Assembly: GCA_052273485.1 (NCBI GenBank)
Contig: DAVZID010000008.1
Location: forward strand, 8,206-72,205
DNA: 64,000 bases
Direction: 5' to 3'
DNA from: Anthropogastromicrobium sp052273485
Lineage (GTDB): Bacteria > Bacillota > Clostridia > Lachnospirales > Lachnospiraceae
This document shows, in pieces, positions 1-8,355 of this stretch. Position 1 is the stretch's first letter, and every line of letters starts with the position of its first letter. Made by a program: the position numbers and the translations under genes. Below the pieces are notes generated by a model. That model ran no database searches. It had not been told where the DNA came from and worked only from the letters and a program-made list of their open reading frames with translations.

Positions 1-77
1 CTTGGCTGATGGTCCGTTTAAGGGAAACGAAAACCTAGAAAATAGAGAAAACAAGAGTAAGGAAAACACAAAAAAGT

Positions 78-1547
78 ATGGAAAATCAGTTTCGGCAGTA
101 CCCACTTGAGGAGGGAATTTTAAATGCACTTGACGCGCTCGGCTACACACAGCCGACCGAGATTCAGGCAGCCGTGATACCGACAATTTTAGAGGGGCGC
201 GACATCATTGCAAAGTCAAAGACAGGAAGCGGAAAGACAGCCGCATTTGCCATTCCGGTCTGTAACAATATCGAATGGGAGCAAAATACTGCGCAGGCGC
301 TTGTCCTAGAGCCGACAAGAGAGCTGGCCTTTCAGGTAAAGGATGAGTTGTATGCGATTGGACGTTTTAAGCGTCTGAAGGTGCCGGTGCTTTACGGCGG
401 CTTTCCGATGGAAAAGCAGATTTTGACGTTAAAGCAGAAATCCCATATCGTAGTGGGTACGCCGGGACGCGTTCTTGATCACTGCAAGCGAGGCACACTT
501 GATCTGTCAAAGGTGCGCTATGTCGTCATCGACGAGGCAGATCTGATGCTCGACATGGGCTTTATCGAGGATGTCAAAAATATTTTGATGCATCTTGAGG
601 GAAAGCCAGTCTTTATGCTGTTTTCGGCAACGATGGGCGAGCGCTTAGAGGCTCTTGCCGCAGAGTTTATGCACGATCCGCTTGAGATTAAGATTGAAAA
701 TGATACTGAGACGGCAGACACGATCGAGCAATTTGGCTATTTTGTCGACGAGGATGAGAAGAAGCTTCCGCTCTTTCTTGATATTCTTACGATGGAAAAT
801 CCGGATAACGCGATGGTATTCTGCGGCACAAGAGAGATGGTTGAGGTATTGTATTATCGCCTCAGAAAAGAAGGAATCGCCTGTGGTATGCTGCATGGCA
901 TGATCGACCAGAAGGTGCGAACACGCACGATCGAGGATTTCAGAGCGCAGGGGTTTCGCATTCTGATCGCAACGGATGTGGCGGCGCGCGGCGTCGATTT
1001 TCAAAACATCACACACGTCTTTAACTATGACCTTCCGACAAACAAGGAGGTCTATGTACACCGCATCGGGCGAACCGGACGTGCCGGGGAGACGGGACGC
1101 GCGGTCAGTTTAATTCGCGACGATGAGCGAAAGATGCGAAATGCCATCGAAGGCTTTACCGGTGTGAAGCTGACGATCCTCGAAGCACCAGCGGCAGAGG
1201 ATGTCGAGGCCGCACGAAACGCCTTTTTAAAGCGTCAGCGTCAGAAGCGTCCGCGCAAGAAGAAAAAGCAGGACGTGTTTGGCGGCCAGATCATGAATCT
1301 GACGATCGGAGGCGGAAAGAAGTCAAAGCTCAGAAGCGGCGACGTAGTTGGCGCGATCAGCAGCATTGATGGAGTGGACGGAAAGACCGATATTGGTGCG
1401 ATTGATATCCGCGAGAGCATCACCTATGTCGAGATTTTAAATGGCAAGGGTGCGCTTGTACTCGAGGAGCTTCCAAAGCGCACAATGAAAGGAAAATACA
1501 GAAAGGTTCATCAGACAAGGGAAAGGATAGGTACGATAACAAAATGA
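78..1547 (+). CDS. dbpA: DEAD-box ATP-dependent RNA helicase, DbpA-like
   Basis: Cytoplasmic ATP-dependent RNA helicase, 489 aa. The helicase motifs are all visible: Q motif GYTQPTEIQ (22-30), Walker A SKTGSGKT (47-54), PTRELA (79-84), TPGR, DEAD (152-155), SAT (183-185), the ATDVAARGVD motif and HRIGRTGR near 335. After a basic linker rich in R and K (about 395-408), the last 75 residues (KLRSGDVVGAISS onward, ending in a K/R tail) look like the RRM-type RNA-binding domain of DbpA/YxiN, which in characterised members targets 23S rRNA during 50S assembly. That role is inferred from the domain order. The stop overlaps the start of the next gene by 4 bp (ATGA), although that gene is a sugar hydrolase with no obvious functional link. 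A CshA/DeaD-type general helicase is the alternative. Confidence 0.88.
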   Translation: MENQFRQYPLEEGILNALDALGYTQPTEIQAAVIPTILEGRDIIAKSKTGSGKTAAFAIPVCNNIEWEQNTAQALVLEPTRELAFQVKDELYAIGRFKRLKVPVLYGGFPMEKQILTLKQKSHIVVGTPGRVLDHCKRGTLDLSKVRYVVIDEADLMLDMGFIEDVKNILMHLEGKPVFMLFSATMGERLEALAAEFMHDPLEIKIENDTETADTIEQFGYFVDEDEKKLPLFLDILTMENPDNAMVFCGTREMVEVLYYRLRKEGIACGMLHGMIDQKVRTRTIEDFRAQGFRILIATDVAARGVDFQNITHVFNYDLPTNKEVYVHRIGRTGRAGETGRAVSLIRDDERKMRNAIEGFTGVKLTILEAPAAEDVEAARNAFLKRQRQKRPRKKKKQDVFGGQIMNLTIGGGKKSKLRSGDVVGAISSIDGVDGKTDIGAIDIRESITYVEILNGKGALVLEELPKRTMKGKYRKVHQTRERIGTITK

Positions 1548-3580
1548 GACATTCAATCGAAATGGAAAAATTGACACTTGGTGTCTGCTATTATCCAGAG
1601 CACTGGGATCGCGCGCTGTGGCGTGACGATCTGCAGCGCATGAAGCAGTATGGAATTGAAGTAATTCGTCTTGCCGAGTTTTCATGGGCACTTATGGAAC
1701 CAGAGGAAGGAAAGTACGATTTTTCATTCTGGGATGAATTTTTAACGCTCGCTACCGAGGAACAGATGAAGGTCATCTTCTGTACACCGACGGCGACACC
1801 ACCTGCATGGCTGTCCGAAAACTATCCGGAGACATTAAATGCCGATGGCGATGGCAATTTGATGTACCATGGCATGAGATGGCAGCACAATTTGACGTCA
1901 CCAAAGTATTTGGAGTTCTGTGAGAAGATCACAAGACGCATGGCAGAGCATTTTAATAAGTATGACTGCATCATTGGCTGGCAGCTTGACAATGAAGTCA
2001 ACTGTGAGACAAATGAGTATTATTCTAAGAGTGACCATGAGGCCTTCCGTGCATTTTTAAAGGAGCGCTTTGGCACTCTTGACAACTTAAACGAGAAGAT
2101 GGGTACGGTGTTTTGGAGCCAGACTTACACCGATTGGAATCAGATTCATTTGGCAAGAAGAAGCACCGCTGGTACTGGAATTGCCAATCCGCATATGCAG
2201 CTTGAGCAAGTTCGCTTTATCTCTCACAGCGCAGTTCACTATCTGGCATTGCAGGCGGCAATCGTAAGAGAGACAGCTGGAAATCGTTTCATCACGACAA
2301 ATGGTATTTTTGGAAATCTGGATTATCAGAAACTGATGGAGTCTGGTGTGGACTTTATCATGTACGACAGCTATCCAAACTTTGCCTACGCGATGGATCG
2401 CCCGGACGGCGGCGAGCACGATTTAAAGGATCGAAATTCTTCCTTTAATCTGGCAAAAACAAGAGCCATCTCTCCACTGTTTGGAATCATGGAGCAGCAG
2501 GCAGGACCGGGTGGCTGGAATTTCCGCATTCATCAGGCAAGCCCGAAGCCAGGACAACTGCGTCTTTGGACGATGCAGTCCGTTGCACACGGCGCTGATT
2601 TTGTAAGCTATTTTCGTTGGAGAACCTGCTCCTTTGGAACTGAGATTTATTGGCATGGATTAAATGATTATTGCAATCGTCCGAACCGCCGTCTGGAAGA
2701 ATTGTCTTTGGTAAAAGCTGATTTTGAGGCAATCAAGGACACGGCAGGTCACCCGTATGAGGCAGCCGTCGGCATTTTGTGTGACTACGACAACGAGTGG
2801 GATGGACAGAAGGATGTATGGCATGGTCCGCTTCGCAATTTCAGCACAGACGGATGGTTTCGTTCTCTTCAAAAAAAGCATATCCCATTTGATTTTGTGG
2901 ATTTCAGAGACGAAACAAAGCCAGAAGATCTGTCAAAGTACGATCTTCTTGTCTATCCGCATGCTGCGATTTTCACGAAAGAGCGCGCTGCACATTTGAC
3001 CCAGTACGTGGAAAATGGCGGAAAACTGATCATGGGCTGCCGCACCGGATACAAGGATATCTACGGACGCTGCCCAATGCAGCCAATGCCGGGTGAGGTG
3101 GCGAAGCTTTGTGGAACAACCGTCGAGGACTTTACCTTCCTTGCGCCGGGTGAACCGATGGAGTATGTAAATTGGAATGGAAAACGCATTCCGGCACCGG
3201 TATTTAACGATGTACTTACAACCGAATTTGGCGGAACGGCAGAGGGCTTTTTCGAAGGCAATTATTACGATGGAAAACCAGCGCTCGTGACAAAGAAGAC
3301 GGGAAAAGGAATCGCACTGTACTTTGGCGGCTGCTTTGCCGAGGAGACAGCAGATGCGTTCTTAGAGGAGCTTGGCATTAAAACACCGGCACCGTGGCTT
3401 GACATTCCAGAAGGCTGTGAGCTTACAAAGCGCGGCGAGGAATATTTTGTGTTAAATTATAAGGCACAAAGCTGTGAGATCACCACACAAAAGGCAGTCA
3501 AGGATCTCCTAACGGGAGAGACAATTAACGGTACGTATACGCTTGTACCATATGGCGTGCTTGTATTGAAGGAAATATAA
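1544..3580 (+). CDS. GH42 family beta-galactosidase
   Basis: Predicted cytoplasmic glycoside hydrolase of family 42 (678 aa), which releases terminal beta-galactose from galacto-oligosaccharides. The N-terminal TIM barrel opens with GVCYYPEHWDR. The acid/base glutamate is in WQLDNE (E151) and the likely nucleophile is E317 in GIMEQQAGP. A trimerisation-type Rossmann domain follows (about 400-600), then a short beta C-domain ending YGVLVLKE. There is no signal peptide. The ATG overlaps the helicase stop in an ATGA, with AAGGATAGG upstream as ribosome site; a second ATG six codons in is possible. No sugar transporter or regulator is adjacent, so the natural substrate cannot be judged from context. 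Confidence 0.92.
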   Translation: MRHSIEMEKLTLGVCYYPEHWDRALWRDDLQRMKQYGIEVIRLAEFSWALMEPEEGKYDFSFWDEFLTLATEEQMKVIFCTPTATPPAWLSENYPETLNADGDGNLMYHGMRWQHNLTSPKYLEFCEKITRRMAEHFNKYDCIIGWQLDNEVNCETNEYYSKSDHEAFRAFLKERFGTLDNLNEKMGTVFWSQTYTDWNQIHLARRSTAGTGIANPHMQLEQVRFISHSAVHYLALQAAIVRETAGNRFITTNGIFGNLDYQKLMESGVDFIMYDSYPNFAYAMDRPDGGEHDLKDRNSSFNLAKTRAISPLFGIMEQQAGPGGWNFRIHQASPKPGQLRLWTMQSVAHGADFVSYFRWRTCSFGTEIYWHGLNDYCNRPNRRLEELSLVKADFEAIKDTAGHPYEAAVGILCDYDNEWDGQKDVWHGPLRNFSTDGWFRSLQKKHIPFDFVDFRDETKPEDLSKYDLLVYPHAAIFTKERAAHLTQYVENGGKLIMGCRTGYKDIYGRCPMQPMPGEVAKLCGTTVEDFTFLAPGEPMEYVNWNGKRIPAPVFNDVLTTEFGGTAEGFFEGNYYDGKPALVTKKTGKGIALYFGGCFAEETADAFLEELGIKTPAPWLDIPEGCELTKRGEEYFVLNYKAQSCEITTQKAVKDLLTGETINGTYTLVPYGVLVLKEI

Positions 3581-3590
3581 TATGATACCA

Positions 3591-3777
3591 GGGTCAAAAG
3601 CTCCAAAAGCCGTTCGTGCTTGCACGATTAGGTTTTGGAGCTTGGGACCCGCAAAAACATGAGGATGCAGCGATTTTCAAGGAAAATCAGCGAATCCGAA
3701 TGGTTTTAGAATTGCGAAAGTTCTCAGCAACGGAGCAATTCGTGGATATTAGTTGGGGGCAAAATACCTTTTGACCC
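3591..3777. repeat. Palindrome-bounded intergenic element (MITE/REP-like)
   Basis: A 187-bp gene-free element bounded by inverted 10-mers GGGTCAAAAG (3591-3600) and CTTTTGACCC (3768-3777). Inside is a second perfect inverted pair, GCTCCAAAA and TTTTGGAGC (about 3600-3640), whose loop holds TCGTGC-TT-GCACGA. The nested dyads and lack of coding suggest a non-autonomous mobile or structured repeat. I infer that it is multicopy; only one copy lies in this window. Confidence 0.6.
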
Positions 3778-3811
3778 CAACATCATAATATTATAGAAGA
3801 AAAAAAGAGAA

Positions 3812-3878
3812 CCGCCCAGGCCAGTTATTGAAAACAGATGTTTAAGACAACTTTTTAAGACAGCTGCCTGTGGCGGAG
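3812..3878 (+). promoter_or_regulatory. SD-masking hairpin before aspartokinase
   Basis: CCGCC-CAGGC (3812-3821) is complementary to GCCTG-T-GGCGG (3866-3876), giving 10 bp with a single bulged U. The 3' arm covers the first half of the GGCGGAG ribosome site that serves the GTG at 3885. The roughly 44-nt loop carries a direct repeat of TTTAAGACA. The arrangement predicts translational control of the aspartokinase. It is too short to be a lysine riboswitch and I see none of that aptamer's conserved sequences. Confidence 0.5.
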
Positions 3879-3884
3879 AAATGA

Positions 3885-5102
3885 GTGAACATGCTGATAG
3901 TAAAAAAATTCGGCGGAACTTCAGTTGCCGATAAGGACAGAATTTTTAATGTGGCAAAGCGCTGCATCCGCGATTACGAAGCTGGAAATGATGTGGTAGT
4001 CGTTCTTTCTGCAATGGGAAAGTATACGGATGAGTTGATCGACAAGGCAAAAGAGATCAATCCAAATCCGCCAAAGCGAGAGATGGATATGCTCTTTACG
4101 ATCGGAGAGCAGATGTCGGTATCGCTTATGGCAATGGCGATGGCAAAGCTTGGTGTGCGCGCCGTTTCATTAAATGCATTTCAGGTACCGATGAAGACAA
4201 CAAGCGCTTATGGAAATGCACGCTTAAAAAAGATTGACACGGAGCGCATTCGCCGTGAGTTGGATGATCGAAAGATTGTAATTGTGACCGGTTTTCAGGG
4301 TGTCAACAAGTACGATGATTACACGACACTTGGACGTGGCGGCTCGGATACGACAGCCGTTGCGCTTGCAGCCGTGCTTCATGCCGATGCATGCGAGATT
4401 TACACCGATGTAGACGGTGTTTACACAGCTGACCCTAGACTGGTGCCGACCGCCAGAAAGCTTGACGAAATCTCCTATGATGAGATGCTTGATTTAGCGG
4501 CACTCGGCGCAGGTGTATTGCACAGTCGAAGCGTTGAGATGGCAAAGAAATACGGTGTACAGCTTGTTGTACGTTCTAGCTTAAATGAATCTGAAGGAAC
4601 AATCGTGAAGGGAGTAGCAAAGAGAATGGAAAGAATGTTGATTAGCGGTGTGGCACTTGATCGCGAGGCAGACCGGATCTCTGTAATCGGAATCGCAGAT
4701 GTGCCAGGCAGCGCATTTAAGCTGTTTCACACGCTTGCAAAAAACAATATCAATGTCGATATCATTATTCAGTCGGTAGGCCGTGACGGCACAAAGGATA
4801 TTTCCTTTACCGTGTCACATAACAATTTGGAGGATGCAGTCAATCTGTTAAATAGCTGCAAGGAGCAGCTTGGCTTTGATCATGTCGAGTATAACTGCGA
4901 TGTCGTGAAGCTGTCTGTTGTCGGATCTGGTATGATGTCTCACCCGGGTGTTGCGGCAAAGATGTTTGAGTGTCTGTACAATGAAAACATTAACATCAAC
5001 ATGATTGCAACCTCGGAGATTCGTATTACCGTGCTGATTCCAGAGAAAGATGCTGTGCGCGCGATGAATGCGGTACATGATGCGTTTGGACTGGCAGAGT
5101 GA
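3885..5102 (+). CDS. lysC: Aspartate kinase (ACT-domain type)
   Basis: Phosphorylates L-aspartate, the first committed step to diaminopimelate/lysine, threonine and methionine. The 405-aa protein has the kinase start VKKFGGTSVA, the RGGSDTTAVALA segment with the nearby VDGVYTADPR, and two C-terminal ACT domains (about 260-400, from ISVIGIADVPG). This is the usual size and layout of lysine- and/or threonine-inhibited monofunctional enzymes. The GTG at 3885 is preferred because GGAG ends 6 nt upstream; ATG at 3891 is the alternative. A hairpin that can mask this ribosome site lies just upstream. A second, different aspartokinase is encoded at 20.2 kb and dapL at 25.6 kb, so the diaminopimelate pathway genes are scattered rather than in one operon. 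Confidence 0.93.
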   Translation: MNMLIVKKFGGTSVADKDRIFNVAKRCIRDYEAGNDVVVVLSAMGKYTDELIDKAKEINPNPPKREMDMLFTIGEQMSVSLMAMAMAKLGVRAVSLNAFQVPMKTTSAYGNARLKKIDTERIRRELDDRKIVIVTGFQGVNKYDDYTTLGRGGSDTTAVALAAVLHADACEIYTDVDGVYTADPRLVPTARKLDEISYDEMLDLAALGAGVLHSRSVEMAKKYGVQLVVRSSLNESEGTIVKGVAKRMERMLISGVALDREADRISVIGIADVPGSAFKLFHTLAKNNINVDIIIQSVGRDGTKDISFTVSHNNLEDAVNLLNSCKEQLGFDHVEYNCDVVKLSVVGSGMMSHPGVAAKMFECLYNENININMIATSEIRITVLIPEKDAVRAMNAVHDAFGLAE

Positions 5103-5164
5103 TGTGACTTGGTTAACCCGGTAGGTTACAAAAAACATCAGATTTATCACATGAGAAAGGAAAG

Positions 5165-6328
5165 GTGAAAACTGTGACAGAAACAATTCGTTATGTTGGA
5201 GTAAATGATCATCAGGTCGATTTATTTGAGGGACAATACCACGTGCCAAACGGTATGTCATACAATTCGTATGTAATTCTCGATGAGAAGATTGCGGTTA
5301 TGGATACTGTGGATGCTCATTTTGGAGAAGAATGGATGGACAACGTGAAGACCGTATTAGCAGGTCGCACGCCAGATTATCTGATTGTCCAGCACATGGA
5401 GCCAGATCACTCTGCAAACATTAGCCGTTTTATGGAGGCATATCCACAGGCAGTTGTCGTTGCAACCGCAAAGGCATTTGTCATGATGAAACAGTTCTTC
5501 GGAACCGATTATGCAGACAGACGTATTCAGGCAACCGAAAAAGAGCCGCTTTCACTTGGCAGCCATACCCTTCATTTTGTAATGGCACCGATGGTTCACT
5601 GGCCGGAGGTTATGGTTACATATGAGAGCAGCGAGAAGGTATTATTCTCCGCGGATGGCTTTGGAAAGTTTGGTGCACTCGACCGTGAGGAGCCATGGGA
5701 TGATGAGGCAAGACGCTACTATATCGGCATTGTCGGAAAATATGGTGCTCAGGTTCAGGCATTATTAAAGAAAGCGGCAGCGCTTGATATTGCAACAATT
5801 TGTCCGCTGCATGGTCCTGTTCTTGATCGCGATTTGGGCCATTACCTGAATCTGTATCAGCTGTGGTCCTCTTATACACCGGAGAAAAAGGCGGTTGTGA
5901 TTGCGTATGCGTCGGTGTATGGAAATACAAAAGAGGCAGCGCTTATGTTAGCTGACACACTTAGACGAAATGGACAGGAAGTAATCGTTCATGATTTGGC
6001 AAGATGCGATATGGCACAGGCCGTAGCCGATGCATTTTGCTGCAGCAGCTTAGTGTTAGCGTCGATCACCTACAATGCAGACGTTTCTCCATGCATGAAG
6101 ACGTTTCTCAATCAGCTTGTCGAGCACAATTATCAGAATCGCACCGTTGGATTTATTGAGAACGGCAGCTGGGCGCCAATGGCAGCAAAGGTTATGAAAC
6201 AGATGCTGGAAGGATGTAAGAAGCTGACCGTCGCAGAAACCGTTGTCACGGTGCGCGGTGCTGTTACAGAACTGGTAAAGGCGCAGGTGCAGGAGCAGAT
6301 AAATGCGCTAGCAGCAAAGCTTGTGTGA
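5165..6328 (+). CDS. fprA: Flavodiiron protein (FprA-type A-flavoprotein)
   Basis: Cytoplasmic diiron-flavin enzyme that reduces O2 to water and/or NO to N2O in anaerobes, fed by rubredoxin or NAD(P)H oxidoreductases. The N-terminal metallo-beta-lactamase domain carries the diiron ligands in QHMEPDH, MVHWPE, SADGFG and CPLHGPV. A flavodoxin domain starts near residue 245 with the FMN loop YASVYGNTKEAA. Length (387 aa) fits the two-domain class without fused rubredoxin. GTG at 5165 is given; GTG at 5174 is equally plausible given the purine-rich GAAAGGAAAGG just upstream. The gene lies 62 bp after aspartokinase and ends at a strong bidirectional terminator. Which of O2 and NO is preferred cannot be read from the sequence. 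Confidence 0.92.
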   Translation: MKTVTETIRYVGVNDHQVDLFEGQYHVPNGMSYNSYVILDEKIAVMDTVDAHFGEEWMDNVKTVLAGRTPDYLIVQHMEPDHSANISRFMEAYPQAVVVATAKAFVMMKQFFGTDYADRRIQATEKEPLSLGSHTLHFVMAPMVHWPEVMVTYESSEKVLFSADGFGKFGALDREEPWDDEARRYYIGIVGKYGAQVQALLKKAAALDIATICPLHGPVLDRDLGHYLNLYQLWSSYTPEKKAVVIAYASVYGNTKEAALMLADTLRRNGQEVIVHDLARCDMAQAVADAFCCSSLVLASITYNADVSPCMKTFLNQLVEHNYQNRTVGFIENGSWAPMAAKVMKQMLEGCKKLTVAETVVTVRGAVTELVKAQVQEQINALAAKLV

Positions 6329-6352
6329 CGGCGAATGCCCCGGAAGGTTATG

Positions 6353-6377
6353 AAAAGCCCCTTTTCGGGGCTTTTTT
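6353..6377. terminator. Bidirectional intrinsic terminator
   Basis: AAAAGCCCC-TTTTC-GGGGC followed by T6, with an A4 run on the 5' side so it works on both strands. It separates the convergent flavodiiron and haemolysin III-like genes. Confidence 0.93.
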
Positions 6378-6389
6378 CGTAGATAAATT

Positions 6390-7121
6390 TTATTTCAGCA
6401 GATATACATACATCACAATATAGTGGCAGAAGCTTCCTGCCATTACAAACAGATGAAAGATTTCGTGGCATCCGAAATTTACATGGCGCTTTTCAAAAGC
6501 GGAGAGCTTCAGCGCGTAAATTACACCGCCAACTGTGTAGATCAGGCCACCGGCGAAAAGCCATAAGAAGCATCCTGTGCTCATTGTTGTAAGCAGCTGT
6601 GGGAAGGCAAAGATACATGCCCAGCCAAGTGCAATATACAAAACAGAGGAAATCCACTTCGGGCAGTAAACCCAGAAATATTTAAAGGCCATGCCAAGAA
6701 GAGAAATGCCCCATACGGCGGTGAGTAAAAGGTAACCAGTTATGCCTGGAATCGCCAACAGACACACCGGTGTGTAGCTTCCGGCAATCAGAACAAAAAT
6801 CATCATGTGATCAAGTTTTTTCAAGGTTTCCTCATATTTATGTCCAGCTGGAATGGTGTGGTAAGCGGTGCTTGCCGAATAAAGTGCAACAAGGCTGATG
6901 GCATAAATTGCCATAGCAATAACACTCACCGGATTGTGCGTCTGTGCCGCCTTGATTAAAAGCGGAGCCGATGCACCAAGCGAAAAAATCGCACCGATAA
7001 AATGAGTGATGGCGCTTGCTGGGTCTTTCATATAGAGGGTATGGCGTCTGGCGGAATCGTTTGCAAAGCTTGTATTTGAAAGTTGGCCCGTCGTGCCATA
7101 AAGTGCTGCGGAAGTGTTCAT
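6390..7121 (-). CDS. Haemolysin III / PAQR family membrane protein
   Basis: Polytopic membrane protein of 243 aa with about seven hydrophobic segments after a roughly 35-residue cytoplasmic N-terminus. Family motifs are STAYHT after the second helix, LDHMMIFVLIAGSYTP and the C-terminal CHEIFHLFVMAGSFCHY; the conserved His, Asp and Ser residues form the zinc site in PAQR relatives. The bacterial family (YqfA/HlyIII) has no settled physiological role, with lipid or membrane homeostasis suggested, so no reaction is assigned. The start has a good ribosome site (AGGAAAGGCAGG, read on the minus strand). It is transcribed divergently from the gene at 7300, with a perfect palindrome between them. Confidence 0.9.
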   Translation of the reverse strand: MNTSAALYGTTGQLSNTSFANDSARRHTLYMKDPASAITHFIGAIFSLGASAPLLIKAAQTHNPVSVIAMAIYAISLVALYSASTAYHTIPAGHKYEETLKKLDHMMIFVLIAGSYTPVCLLAIPGITGYLLLTAVWGISLLGMAFKYFWVYCPKWISSVLYIALGWACIFAFPQLLTTMSTGCFLWLFAGGLIYTVGGVIYALKLSAFEKRHVNFGCHEIFHLFVMAGSFCHYIVMYVYLLK

Positions 7122-7182
7122 AGTAGTACCTGCCTTTCCTAAGAATTTATATGAAGAAAAAATAAATACTTAAACTTTTATA

Positions 7183-7201
7183 TGTAGTTTTTGAAACTAC
7201 A
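7183..7201. promoter_or_regulatory. Perfect operator-like palindrome in divergent intergenic region
   Basis: TGTAGTTT-TTG-AAACTACA has 8-bp arms with no mismatch. It lies between the divergent starts at 7121 and 7300, overlapping possible promoter elements (TTGAAA at 7191). No repressor gene is adjacent, so the cognate factor is unknown. Confidence 0.5.
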
Positions 7202-7299
7202 TTGTGCTATATACATATTATATACAAAAAAAGAAAAAATGCAAGAAGAAAAATAGAATTGCTGGAAACTAGCAAACTGGCAATTGGAGGATACAACAG

Positions 7300-8085
7300 A
7301 TGGCAAAAGAAAGACAAACGGAGGTGATACGTACCACAAAAGAGCAGCGTGAACGTTTTTTATATGCGCTTGATAAGGTTGTGGGAAAAGATCATGTGCG
7401 CGATGGAATCGGGACACTTTCGGAAAAGACAGTTCATGCGGTTTTAAAATATTATTATGAGTCTGATTCGGCGCACCATGAAATTCCACTTGAAAAGAGT
7501 GTTGCAGATATTTTCACAGGCAGCGAAGTCATTGAAATTCAAACGCGCGCGCTGTATCGCCTAAAGCCAAAGCTTGAAAAATTTCTGCCGTTGTATCCAG
7601 TTACCGTTGTATATCCAATCCCTTATGATAAGTGGGTCTGCTGGATTGATGAGACAACTGGCGAGATTACGCAGAAACGAAAATCGCCGAAAAAGGGAAA
7701 TCCCTACCTTGCATTCAAAGAGCTTTATACGATCCGCACCTTTTTAAATAATTCAAATCTTCACATCCGTCTCGTCTTGATGGATATGGAAGAATATCGT
7801 CTGTTAAATGGTTGGAGCAAAGATAAAAAGCGTGGTTCTGAGCGTTATGACCGCTTGCCGCTTCGCCTCGAGGATGAAGTGATCTTAGATAGCACGCAAG
7901 ATTATCTTCAATTATTGCCATTGGAATTAGAAGAGAACTTTACAAGTGCAGATTTTGCAAAAACTGTAAAGATCCCAAGAGGTCTAGCTGGAACAACACT
8001 ACTCGTTCTTTGGCAGTTGGGTTTGGTAGAACGAACCGGAAAAAGAGGCAATAGTTATCTATATAAGGTAACTGAATTGTGTTAA
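7300..8085 (+). CDS. Unassigned protein with possible nuclease core and C-terminal winged helix
   Basis: Not recognised as a named family (261 aa). The start follows a GGAGG ribosome site (7286-7290). In the first half, LEKSVADIFTGSEVIEIQTR (residues 65-84) has the order acid, aspartate, then E-x-Q after a beta-strand-like run; this resembles the PD-(D/E)XK nuclease core with the catalytic Lys replaced by Gln, and VTVVYPIPYDK follows as a second strand. The C-terminal 45 residues (FTSADFAKTVKIPRGLAGTTLLVLWQLGLV) look like a winged helix-turn-helix ending in a basic wing. A DNA-binding protein or nuclease-fold relative is plausible, but the catalytic reading is inference. The gene stands alone, divergent from the haemolysin III-like gene. 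Confidence 0.7.
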   Translation: MAKERQTEVIRTTKEQRERFLYALDKVVGKDHVRDGIGTLSEKTVHAVLKYYYESDSAHHEIPLEKSVADIFTGSEVIEIQTRALYRLKPKLEKFLPLYPVTVVYPIPYDKWVCWIDETTGEITQKRKSPKKGNPYLAFKELYTIRTFLNNSNLHIRLVLMDMEEYRLLNGWSKDKKRGSERYDRLPLRLEDEVILDSTQDYLQLLPLELEENFTSADFAKTVKIPRGLAGTTLLVLWQLGLVERTGKRGNSYLYKVTELC

Positions 8086-8196
8086 GAAACCAAAATGAGT
8101 ATAGGGTTAACCGTAATAATTTTGTGAAAAAAGAATGGTACAGTTTGCGAAAAAAACATCGTAACATAGTTTTAAAAACCATATTTCGTTTTATTG

Positions 8197-8225
8197 TTGA
8201 CACAACATGAAAATAGTGATACCAT
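8197..8225 (+). promoter_or_regulatory. Promoter for degV
   Basis: TTGACA (8197-8202), 17-nt spacer, TACCAT (8220-8225). Transcription would start near 8232, downstream of the in-frame ATGs at 8194, 8224 and 8227, which supports the internal start at 8356 for DegV. Confidence 0.6.
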
Positions 8226-8355
8226 GATGCAGAAGAGAAAAAGCCAACTACGGCTAAAAAGAAAAAAGCAATTGCGAGCAATCATTCGCAATCAAGAAGC
8301 AGAAATAAAAAATAAGAATAAAGAAAGGGAAAAGAAACAGAAAGGTTCGAGTTTT

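Noticed and set aside
3780..3885. Lysine riboswitch before aspartokinase
   Set aside because: Too short and none of the conserved lysine-aptamer blocks are present; only an SD-masking hairpin is seen.
4848..5261. Long antisense frames over lysC, metK, proS, murA and similar genes
   Set aside because: They are shadows caused by codon bias of the true genes: no ribosome sites, no family signatures and no independent promoters.
8194..8355. Basic 54-residue N-terminal extension of DegV
   Set aside because: The -10 box of a good promoter lies within it, and DegV proteins begin at the later ATG, which has its own ribosome site.
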